Assembly: GCA_021813065.1 (NCBI GenBank)
Contig: JAKALZ010000146.1
Location: 1 to 5,356, forward strand
DNA: 5,356 bases
Reading direction: 5' to 3'
Source: a bacterium
GTDB lineage: Bacteria; Spirochaetota; Spirochaetia; Treponematales; Rectinemataceae
Shown: positions 1-5,329 of the stretch, one piece after another
Position numbering within the stretch: position 1 is the stretch's first letter
Layout of the letters: the number at the start of each line of letters is the position of its first letter
Translations under genes and position numbers: made by a program
The notes under the pieces: generated by a model
What the model saw: the letters and a program-made list of their open reading frames with translations, nothing else
Told to the model about the DNA's origin: nothing
Database searches by the model: none

Positions 1-2
1 TG

Positions 3-758
3 GCGGGCACGATCGGGCTCTACACGATGCAGAACTGGTCGATCTCCGACCGCGACCGCATCCTCGAGCTCTTTGAGATGCTCACCGGCGCGCGTGTCTA
101 TCACATCTACATCATCCCAGGCGGCGTGCGCCGCGACCTTCCCGACGGCTTCGTCCGCCGCGTGCGGGAGACGCTCAGTTATATCGAGTCGAAGCTGCCC
201 GAATACGACAACCTGATGTTCGAAAACAAGATCGTGCGAAAGCGCGCGACCGGCATCGGCGTGATACCGCCCGAAAAGGCCCTTGAGTGGGGCGTAACCG
301 GATCGAATCTGCGCGCAGCGGGTTTTGCCTACGATGTGCGTGTCGATGACCCTTATGAGGTGTACGACGAACTCGAGTTCGACATTCCGGTCGCCCGCGA
401 GAGCGATGTGTACGCGCGCATGGCCGTGCGCAGGCGCGAGGTTGTGGAGAGCATCCGGATCATCCGCCAGGTGCTCGACAGGATGCCTGCGGGACCGGTG
501 TGGAACAAGCAGCCCAACCCCCTCAAGTGGAAGCTCCCCGCGGGCGACGCCTACGTCCGCACCGAGAGCAGCAAGGGCGAGTACGCCTACTACATGGTGT
601 CCGATGGCGATGTGCGGCCCTACCGCGTGCACGTCCGTGGCGCCAGCTCGACCCACGGCGTTCATGTACTCGAAAAATTGCTCGTCGGCGCGCGCATCGA
701 GGACGCCTCCGAGATCATGTTCAGCCTGGACGCGTGTCCGCCCGAAGTCGACAGGTAA
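3..758 (+). CDS. nuoD: NADH-quinone oxidoreductase subunit D-like (49-kDa subunit), 5' end missing
   Basis: This is the C-terminal part of a Complex I 49-kDa/NuoD subunit, the peripheral-arm protein that helps form the quinone site. The reading frame is open to the left edge, and sequence upstream of the Met at 27 (GTIGLYT) already fits the family, so that Met is internal; about 150 residues lie outside the window. Family signatures seen: GAR followed by PGGVRRDLPDGF, RATGIGVIPPEKALEWG, GSNLRAAG, the DPYEVY block, SDVYARMAVRRREVVES, LDRMPAGPV, GEYAYYMVSDG, and the terminal SLD-x5-VDR. The end matches the usual NuoD C-terminus, so the 3' end is complete. The canonical C-terminal CxxC of group 4 NiFe hydrogenases is absent, although one Cys sits where its first Cys would be. 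The next gene follows after 12 bp, so the two are probably co-transcribed. The family call is firm; whether the complex is true Complex I or an Ehr-type relative cannot be settled without the N-terminus. Confidence 0.9.
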   Translation, partial: AGTIGLYTMQNWSISDRDRILELFEMLTGARVYHIYIIPGGVRRDLPDGFVRRVRETLSYIESKLPEYDNLMFENKIVRKRATGIGVIPPEKALEWGVTGSNLRAAGFAYDVRVDDPYEVYDELEFDIPVARESDVYARMAVRRREVVESIRIIRQVLDRMPAGPVWNKQPNPLKWKLPAGDAYVRTESSKGEYAYYMVSDGDVRPYRVHVRGASSTHGVHVLEKLLVGARIEDASEIMFSLDACPPEVDR

Positions 759-762
759 GGAG
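757..762 (+). promoter_or_regulatory. Ribosome-binding site of the NuoI-GltD fusion gene
   Basis: AAGGAG overlaps the TAA stop of the nuoD-like gene and lies 8 nt before the ATG at 771. This fixes the start of the downstream gene and suggests coupled translation of the two subunits. Confidence 0.85.
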
Positions 763-770
763 AAAATAAC

Positions 771-3083
771 ATGCTCAATACCGGCAGTATTCTTAAACCT
801 TTGACCGCGCTTCGCTACCTGGGCGAAAAACCGGACACCATCCGCGTACCCTTTGTAAAAAGACCCGCCGCGGAACGATATCGTGGCTTCCATATCAACG
901 ATCTCGAGAAGTGTATTGGCTGCGGCACCTGCGCAGAGATCTGCGACAACGACGCCATCCGCATGGTGCCTATGGAAGGGAAAAAGGCCGAGCCGGGCCG
1001 CACGCAGTACCGTCCCGCCATCGACTACGGGCGCTGCTGCTGGTGCGCGCTCTGCGTCGATGTGTGCACCACCGGAAGCCTCGGCATGACGCGCGAGTAC
1101 ATCCACATTTCGCCCGACACCGACTCGTTCTTCATTCTGCCCCGCGAAAAGAGCATCCACGGCGCCGAAGCGCCGGCGAAGGGATGGAGCGCGGACACCG
1201 AGGTGAACTTTATCGACCTGAAACGCCAGCCGATGGAAGAGCTCTCGGCCGAGGAGCGCGGCGCGTCCTTCATTGAAATCGTAAAAGGGTTCAGCGCCGA
1301 AGAGGCGAGGCGAGAGGCGAGCCGCTGCGTGTCCTGCGGGCTCTGCACCGCGGTCTGTCCCGCGAACATGAACATTCCCGAGTACATCGAGGCGATTTGG
1401 AACGGCGACGCCCACGAGGCCGGCCGCCAGATGATGAAGACCAACCCACTGCCCGATGTGTGCGGGCGCATCTGCACGCACAAGTGCGAAACCGCCTGCT
1501 CCATCGGCAACAGGGGCGAACCGCTCAGCATCCGCTGGCTCAAGCGCTACGCGATGGACGCGATTCCCGGTGATCAGTACGGCAGCCTTGTCGACCAGAA
1601 TGTCGTGAAGCAGAGCGGCAAAAAAGTGGCGATCGTGGGCGGCGGCCCCTCGGGCCTGAGCGCCTCGTACTATCTCGCTCTGATGGGCTACGCCGTGACG
1701 CTCTTCGAAGCCTACCCAAAGGTCGGCGGCATGATGCGCTACGGCATCCCCTCCTACCGTCTCCCTGACGCGGACCTGGACAAGGACGTCAACCTCATCC
1801 AATCGCTCGGCGTCGCCATGAAGACCACTACCCGCGTGGGCAAGGATGTGGCGTTCGAAGACCTCCACAAGGATTTCGACGCGGTGCTGATCGCGACGGG
1901 CTTCCACGAGGGACGCAGCACGAAGGTACCGGGCACCGACCACCCCATGGTGTTCCAGGCGATCGATCTGCTCTCGCGCATACGGCGAGGCATCGAGTTC
2001 CCGGTTGAAAAAGAAATGGTGGTGATCGGCGGCGGCAACGTCGCCATGGATATCGCACGCAGCCTGGCGCGCCTTCAAAAAAAGAAGTACGGCGAAGTGC
2101 ATCTCACGGTGACGAGCCTCGAGACCCGCGACATCATGCCTGCCGACAAGGAAGAGATCGAGGAGGCCGAGGAAGAAGGCATCGTGTTCCATCCCGGTCG
2201 CGGCCCCGAAGAGATCATCATTCAAGACGGAAAGGTGGTCGGCCTCAAGACAAGCCGCTGCACCCGAGTTTTCGATGAGCAGCGCCGCTTCAACCCTGCG
2301 TTCGACAAAAACGATATCGAGATCTACAAGGGCGACATGGTCGTCGAGGCTATCGGCCAAGGTCCCAACATGAGCTATTTGGGCGACTACGCTACCCAGC
2401 TTGAGTACGACGGCCGCCGCATCAAAGTGACGCCGAACTATCAGAGCAGCCTGGGCTGGCTCTTTGTTGCCGGCGACATCATAAAGGGCCCGGACGTCAT
2501 CAACGGCATCGCGGTGGGCCACAAAGCCGCGATCGGCATCGACGAGTTCCTCGCGGGCACGCCGGACGACCACATCGCGAACATCGACGATATTCTGAAG
2601 ATCGCGCGCGAGTACGAGAAGCAGCAGATTCGCCAGCTTGAGGGACTAGCTGGCGCGTTCGCCGCCGCGGCCTCAGGTGCGACGGCATCAGGGGCGCCCG
2701 CTGCAACCACGGGAGGCGCGGCGCCCCAGCTCGCCGAACTCCTCGACGCGCACCGCCGCAACCTCGCGGAACTCCAGACCCTCCTCGGCAACGACAACTT
2801 CAGGATGCACCTGCGCCAGGAGCTCAAGCGCGAGCAGCGCGCCCGCGACTACAGCCGCTACGCCAACATGCGGCCGCTTCCCGGCACGCCCGGCGGCGGG
2901 GACCTCACGGAACGCGGCCTCGCCGAAGGCCTGGCGCGCCGCGAGCGCGGAGGCTTCGAGCTCTACAACGACATTTTCTACTTGTCGGGACACAAGGAGT
3001 TCGAGTTCATTATCGAGACACTGCGCGAGACACAGCGCGCGTCAGCCGAAAAGGCCGAGAATCTTGAGAGATTACTCCGGTAG
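771..3083 (+). CDS. NuoI-like ferredoxin / GltD-type NAD(P)H flavoprotein fusion
   Basis: 770-residue multidomain redox protein. Residues 1-130 resemble NuoI: a basic N-terminus with a RYLGEKP motif, then two 4Fe-4S motifs with Cys 48/51/54/58 and 89/92/95/99. Residues 165-265 are the GltD/NfnB N-terminal iron-sulfur domain, with Cys 186/189/192/196 and 231/235/239/243. Residues 284-595 are the two-dinucleotide-fold flavoprotein: FAD motif GGGPSG (290-295), NAD(P)H motif GGGNVA (420-425), and the closing FAD motif VAGD (566-569). An Ala/Gly/Ser/Thr-rich linker (about 626-652) leads to an unrecognised, charged, probably helical tail (653-770). The family chemistry is electron transfer from NAD(P)H via FAD and iron-sulfur clusters. 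Next to nuoD, the fusion could be the electron-input module of a Complex I-like enzyme (inference). It is not a plain glutamate synthase small subunit, because the NuoI part and neighbour point elsewhere. The start is supported by a strong ribosome-binding site. Confidence 0.9.
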   Translation: MLNTGSILKPLTALRYLGEKPDTIRVPFVKRPAAERYRGFHINDLEKCIGCGTCAEICDNDAIRMVPMEGKKAEPGRTQYRPAIDYGRCCWCALCVDVCTTGSLGMTREYIHISPDTDSFFILPREKSIHGAEAPAKGWSADTEVNFIDLKRQPMEELSAEERGASFIEIVKGFSAEEARREASRCVSCGLCTAVCPANMNIPEYIEAIWNGDAHEAGRQMMKTNPLPDVCGRICTHKCETACSIGNRGEPLSIRWLKRYAMDAIPGDQYGSLVDQNVVKQSGKKVAIVGGGPSGLSASYYLALMGYAVTLFEAYPKVGGMMRYGIPSYRLPDADLDKDVNLIQSLGVAMKTTTRVGKDVAFEDLHKDFDAVLIATGFHEGRSTKVPGTDHPMVFQAIDLLSRIRRGIEFPVEKEMVVIGGGNVAMDIARSLARLQKKKYGEVHLTVTSLETRDIMPADKEEIEEAEEEGIVFHPGRGPEEIIIQDGKVVGLKTSRCTRVFDEQRRFNPAFDKNDIEIYKGDMVVEAIGQGPNMSYLGDYATQLEYDGRRIKVTPNYQSSLGWLFVAGDIIKGPDVINGIAVGHKAAIGIDEFLAGTPDDHIANIDDILKIAREYEKQQIRQLEGLAGAFAAAASGATASGAPAATTGGAAPQLAELLDAHRRNLAELQTLLGNDNFRMHLRQELKREQRARDYSRYANMRPLPGTPGGGDLTERGLAEGLARRERGGFELYNDIFYLSGHKEFEFIIETLRETQRASAEKAENLERLLR

Positions 3084-3090
3084 ATTCTCG
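3056..3090 (-). terminator. Inverted repeat across the convergent gene ends, possible terminator
   Basis: A perfect 9-bp inverted repeat (CGAGAATCT at 3056-3064, AGATTCTCG at 3082-3090) with a 17-nt loop lies exactly where the two convergent genes end. Read on the minus strand it is followed by GCCTTTTCGG, a short and weak T run. The minus-strand stop codon is in the loop and the plus-strand stop touches one arm. The loop is long and the plus strand has no T run, so terminator function is only a possibility. Confidence 0.35.
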
Positions 3091-3656
3091 AGGAATGAGC
3101 AGCCGACGAGCGCGGAGAGCGCCTTTCCCGCATGGGAGAGGCGCATCGCGCGCCGCGCCGGCACCATGTCGAGGAGATAGTGCTCTTCATTCTTGGTGAT
3201 GATGAGAAGCGCGATATAGAGCTTCTTGCGGCGGAACCAGTCGATGCCGCCTCTCAGTTCGCGGTTGGACATGCTGCCGCGCATCGCTTCGAAAGCGTCG
3301 CGGTTCGAAGATTTCTCTTCGCTGCTTCCCGGCACTGTGCCCTTGGCGAAGGCCGCGAGCTGAATGTAGGCGATCTCCTCGAAACTGAGGTGGGTTTTCT
3401 TGAGTAGCGGGTAGAAACCGAGTTGGCCTACCACTGTTTTGGAATGTGGATCAAAGTCCCAGTCCTCTTTGTAGACAAACCCCAATAAAAGCAAAATCAC
3501 CGCGATCCATCCCAGCGGGCCTGTATGAAATTGCTCTAGAACGATCGCTGCCGCAATGAGCGCGAGCATGAGCCCCATCACAATTCTGAACGAGAGTGGA
3601 ATTCCGTAAAAGAGTGTGCCGTTTTTTCGGGATACCAGCCTGAGCGGGACTTCCAT
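3072..3656 (-). CDS. Small membrane protein with two predicted transmembrane helices, function unknown
   Basis: 194-residue protein that I do not recognise. The ATG at 3656 lies 4 nt past the trpR stop; the frame stays open further upstream, but that part would overlap trpR and reads as an Arg/Ser-rich shadow peptide, so it was not used. Residues about 22-41 and 46-63 are two closely spaced hydrophobic helices joined by a short EQFHTG turn. The remaining 130 residues look soluble and include YKEDWDFDP, GFYPLLKKTHLSFEEIAYIQL and a basic FRRKK patch followed by a hydrophobic strand. The pattern of short strands after two helices recalls bacterial PH-like membrane proteins, but this is an impression only. 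Spacing suggests it is translated with trpR from one mRNA. No strong ribosome-binding site is visible, consistent with coupling. Its 3' end overlaps the opposing NuoI-GltD gene by 12 bp. Confidence 0.75.
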   Translation of the reverse strand: MEVPLRLVSRKNGTLFYGIPLSFRIVMGLMLALIAAAIVLEQFHTGPLGWIAVILLLLGFVYKEDWDFDPHSKTVVGQLGFYPLLKKTHLSFEEIAYIQLAAFAKGTVPGSSEEKSSNRDAFEAMRGSMSNRELRGGIDWFRRKKLYIALLIITKNEEHYLLDMVPARRAMRLSHAGKALSALVGCSFLENLPE

Positions 3657-3660
3657 GGCG

Positions 3661-3963
3661 CTATACTGCCTGTTCTGGCGGCAGCTTGTCGAGGAGTCTC
3701 CGAAATGGCGAGCCCGGTTTCTTGAGTTCGCGCGAACCGCGCGTGATCTTGCAGAGCGAGAGCCCCAGCTGCGAGGCGATCTTCCGCTGCGGCGTCTTCT
3801 TCGCGAGCTCTTTGACGAGGGCCCATCGCTTCGCCATTTCATCCGCCTCGGCGGCCGTGAAAAGTGAATAAAAAAACTGTTCTATCAAGTCGGCGTCCGC
3901 GCCTTCGAGGGCCTCGGACATCTCCGCGATGCACGTGTGCATTAATTCTGGATCTCTGGACAT
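3661..3963 (-). CDS. trpR: TrpR-family transcriptional repressor
   Basis: 100-residue protein matching the Trp repressor family in length and layout. In E. coli the family binds operators as a dimer with L-tryptophan as corepressor. The helix-turn-helix lies at about residues 59-80 (QRKIASQLGLSLCKITRGSR), including the hallmark ITRGS. By alignment by eye, Thr36, Arg46 and Arg75 fall on E. coli Thr44, Arg54 and Arg84, which contact tryptophan; the spacing differs by one residue between the second and third. Tryptophan sensing is therefore likely, though unproven. No trp biosynthetic gene is in the window; the partner gene is the small membrane protein 4 nt downstream. The ATG at 3963 is only 8 nt from a perfect -10 box, so the transcript should have almost no leader. 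No CTAG-type trp operator is visible in the promoter, so autoregulation is not supported. Confidence 0.88.
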   Translation of the reverse strand: MSRDPELMHTCIAEMSEALEGADADLIEQFFYSLFTAAEADEMAKRWALVKELAKKTPQRKIASQLGLSLCKITRGSRELKKPGSPFRRLLDKLPPEQAV

Positions 3964-3971
3964 ATTGCACC

Positions 3972-4000
3972 ATTATACCATGAAATCTCGAAAGGGTCAA
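3972..4000 (-). promoter_or_regulatory. Near-consensus sigma-70 promoter of trpR
   Basis: On the minus strand, -35 TTGACC (3995-4000, 5 of 6 to consensus) and -10 TATAAT (3972-3977, 6 of 6) are separated by exactly 17 nt. The -10 ends 8 nt before the trpR ATG, so the predicted start of transcription falls within about 2-3 nt of the start codon. A direct repeat ACCAT-N3-ACCAT (+ strand, 3969-3981) covers the -10 and could be a protein site. The -35 shares bases with the T tract of the fic terminator. Confidence 0.8.
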
Positions 4001-4042
4001 AAAAGAGCCGCCCGACGGCGCGCTATCGCACTAGAGCGGCTC
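3999..4042 (-). terminator. Rho-independent terminator of fic
   Basis: Minus-strand reading gives GAGCCGC (4036-4042), a 24-nt loop, GCGGCTC (4005-4011) and then TTTTTT (3999-4004). A tighter alternative hairpin, GCCGTCGGGCGGC (4007-4019), sits next to the same T tract. In the longer form the left arm is the coding sequence for the final Glu-Pro-Leu of Fic and its TAG stop is in the loop. Either fold gives a GC stem plus a T run. Confidence 0.75.
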
Positions 4043-5161
4043 GCTTCCCTCACTGAGAATTTTGACATATTGATCGTACGCAAAGACCCTTTCGCGCTTG
4101 CGACCGGTTATTTCGCGGACAATATTGAGATTTTGCAGCGCTCCGATCGCGCGGGCCGCTGTGGGAAACGCGACATGAGTTTCCCTGGCCAGCACTTCGA
4201 TGCTGATTAGAGGCCGGCGACGTAACGCTTCGTGAGTTCGATGCATCCCTGCGGAGGCTCTGCCCTGAGCGTCGATCAATCGAGCATCATCACTGAAAAG
4301 CGCGAGCAGCCGATGGGCGGTATTCACAGCTTCTGTCGCGGTCCGTTCCACTCCTTCAAGGAAAAATCCGATCCACGCTTCCCAATCGCCCGTCGAGCGA
4401 ACCGCATCAAGCAACCGATAGTATTCGTCACGGTGCTGCTTGAAATAGAGCGAAAGATAGAGCAATGGCTGGTGAAGCACATTCTCGTGACGTAGAATGA
4501 GCGAGATCAACAAGCGTCCGACACGGCCGTTCCCGTCGAGAAACGGGTGAATCGTCTCGAACTGAACGTGGCTGATGGCTGCCTTCACGAGTGTTCCCAT
4601 CAAATTATCTCTGTGAATAAATTCTTCAAGCGATGTCATGGATGATTCAACCTGAGCTGGAGGAGGGGGTACGTAATGGGCATTTCCAGGCCTCGTTCCA
4701 CCTATCCAGTTTTGACTGCGACGAAATTCACCTGGGCTCTTGTCCGCACCTCTCCCCTTGGCGAGCAGAATCGCATGGATTTCGCGAAGCAGACGATTGC
4801 AGAGCGGAAAGCCTTCCGCAAGGCGATTAAGACCATGCTCGAGTGCCGCTACATAGTTGGATACCTCGACAACATCGTCGAAGGGAACACCAGGTACTTC
4901 ATCGAGTTCGAAAAGCAAAAGATCTGACAGCGAAGACTGTGTGCCTTCGATCTGGCTGGAGAGAATCGCTTCACGACGCACATATGAGTAGAGAAAGAGA
5001 CTAGGATCGGGGAGTAGATCGCTCATCGCATCGAGTCTTCCACATGCCAGCAAAGCTCTCTCAAGGAGATACTGCTGTGCGGGGTTTAAGAGTATTGGTG
5101 GTGCTGGAGAAAGATTCTCTGGGATGAAGGCTTTCACAACCTCACCCGCAACGGTTGTCAC
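4031..5161 (-). CDS. Fic-family protein adenylyltransferase (class II) with C-terminal winged helix
   Basis: 376 residues from a GTG start at 5161. Fic enzymes transfer AMP, or a related group, from a nucleotide onto protein hydroxyls. The core motif HPFLDGNGRVGR is intact at 205-216 with catalytic His205 and both arginines. An N-terminal inhibitory motif SxxxEG (Ser68-Gly73, Glu72) marks class II, in which the Glu contacts the second motif Arg to hold activity down. The flap region is GGTRPGNAHYVPPPP (154-168). Residues about 305-370 form a winged-helix-like domain ending EGSEPL, typical of this subfamily. No antitoxin gene is adjacent, as expected when the inhibitor is built in. Family N-termini suggest translation really begins at an ACG at 5191, giving 386 residues, just after a strong ribosome-binding site. 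GC is lower than in the redox genes, which fits transfer. The target protein is unknown. Confidence 0.93.
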   Translation of the reverse strand: MTTVAGEVVKAFIPENLSPAPPILLNPAQQYLLERALLACGRLDAMSDLLPDPSLFLYSYVRREAILSSQIEGTQSSLSDLLLFELDEVPGVPFDDVVEVSNYVAALEHGLNRLAEGFPLCNRLLREIHAILLAKGRGADKSPGEFRRSQNWIGGTRPGNAHYVPPPPAQVESSMTSLEEFIHRDNLMGTLVKAAISHVQFETIHPFLDGNGRVGRLLISLILRHENVLHQPLLYLSLYFKQHRDEYYRLLDAVRSTGDWEAWIGFFLEGVERTATEAVNTAHRLLALFSDDARLIDAQGRASAGMHRTHEALRRRPLISIEVLARETHVAFPTAARAIGALQNLNIVREITGRKRERVFAYDQYVKILSEGSEPL

Positions 5162-5197
5162 TTCGTAGCGTCCAATTGGATTGCGTCGCGTACTGTG

Positions 5198-5204
5198 CCT
5201 CCTT
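5198..5204 (-). promoter_or_regulatory. Strong ribosome-binding site of fic
   Basis: AAGGAGG on the minus strand is a near-perfect anti-16S match. It lies 36 nt before the GTG at 5161, too far to serve it, but 6 nt before an in-frame ACG at 5189-5191. An in-frame TAA at 5207-5209 bounds the reading frame just upstream. The site therefore argues for a start at 5191. Confidence 0.75.
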
Positions 5205-5232
5205 GTTTACAAAAGCGTACACAATGATTCAT

Positions 5233-5262
5233 ATTATTAACACATATTGCAATAATTGTTAA
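5233..5262 (-). promoter_or_regulatory. Probable fic promoter
   Basis: Minus-strand -35 TTAACA (5257-5262, 5 of 6) and -10 AATAAT (5233-5238, 5 of 6) are spaced 18 nt within DNA of about 25% GC. The implied transcript starts near 5226, about 35 nt before the ACG start candidate. Other weak boxes can be drawn in such AT-rich DNA, so the exact choice is uncertain. Confidence 0.5.
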
Positions 5263-5264
5263 TA
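5235..5264. promoter_or_regulatory. 30-bp palindrome, probable operator over the fic promoter
   Basis: Perfect 8-bp arms TATTAACA (5235-5242) and TGTTAATA (5257-5264) flank a centre containing the palindrome ATTGCAAT (5246-5253). In all, 26 of 30 positions match the reverse complement. The element lies over the proposed -35 and -10, as expected of a repressor operator. The binding protein is unknown; the C-terminal winged helix of Fic is one candidate. Confidence 0.6.
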
Positions 5265-5283
5265 GTGTAAACGGTGTAACAAT

Positions 5284-5311
5284 AAAAGAGCCGCCCGACG
5301 TCGGGCGGCTC
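5284..5311 (-). terminator. Rho-independent terminator of the gene entering from the right edge
   Basis: A perfect 24-bp palindrome (5288-5311, arm GAGCCGCCCGAC) is followed on the minus strand by TTTTATTG. It lies 18 nt after a minus-strand TGA. The 17 bp at 5284-5300 are identical to 4001-4017 in the fic terminator. There is no T run on the + strand, so it should act mainly on minus-strand transcripts. Confidence 0.8.
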
Positions 5312-5329
5312 GAAAGTTGGCGCGCGGCC

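Noticed and set aside
27..758. Met at 27 as the true start of the nuoD-like gene
   Set aside because: The frame is open to the left edge and the upstream residues fit NuoD; the family is about 400 residues long.
3..758. NiFe hydrogenase large subunit
   Set aside because: The C-terminal CxxC ligand pair is incomplete (one Cys only) and the rest of the sequence fits NuoD.
325..804. Open frames on both strands over the redox genes
   Set aside because: They are Arg/Ser/Ala-rich shadows of high-GC coding sequence with no recognisable domain.
771..3083. Glutamate synthase small subunit (gltD)
   Set aside because: The flavoprotein core matches, but the NuoI-like N-terminus, the NuoD neighbour and the absence of gltB argue against it.
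3657..3842. Longer version of the membrane protein starting at 3842
   Set aside because: The added 62 residues overlap trpR in another frame and are Arg/Ser-rich shadow sequence; the ATG at 3656 gives a natural N-terminus before the first helix.
3964..4000. TrpR autoregulatory operator in the trpR promoter
   Set aside because: No CTAG-containing palindrome of the trp operator type is present; only a short ACCAT direct repeat is seen.
4232..4927. Plus-strand open frames opposite fic
   Set aside because: They lie antisense to a complete, well-conserved Fic protein and show no family features.
4001..5311. Insertion sequence or composite transposon carrying fic
   Set aside because: The flanking repeats are terminator sequences and there is no transposase, integrase or terminal inverted repeat pair.
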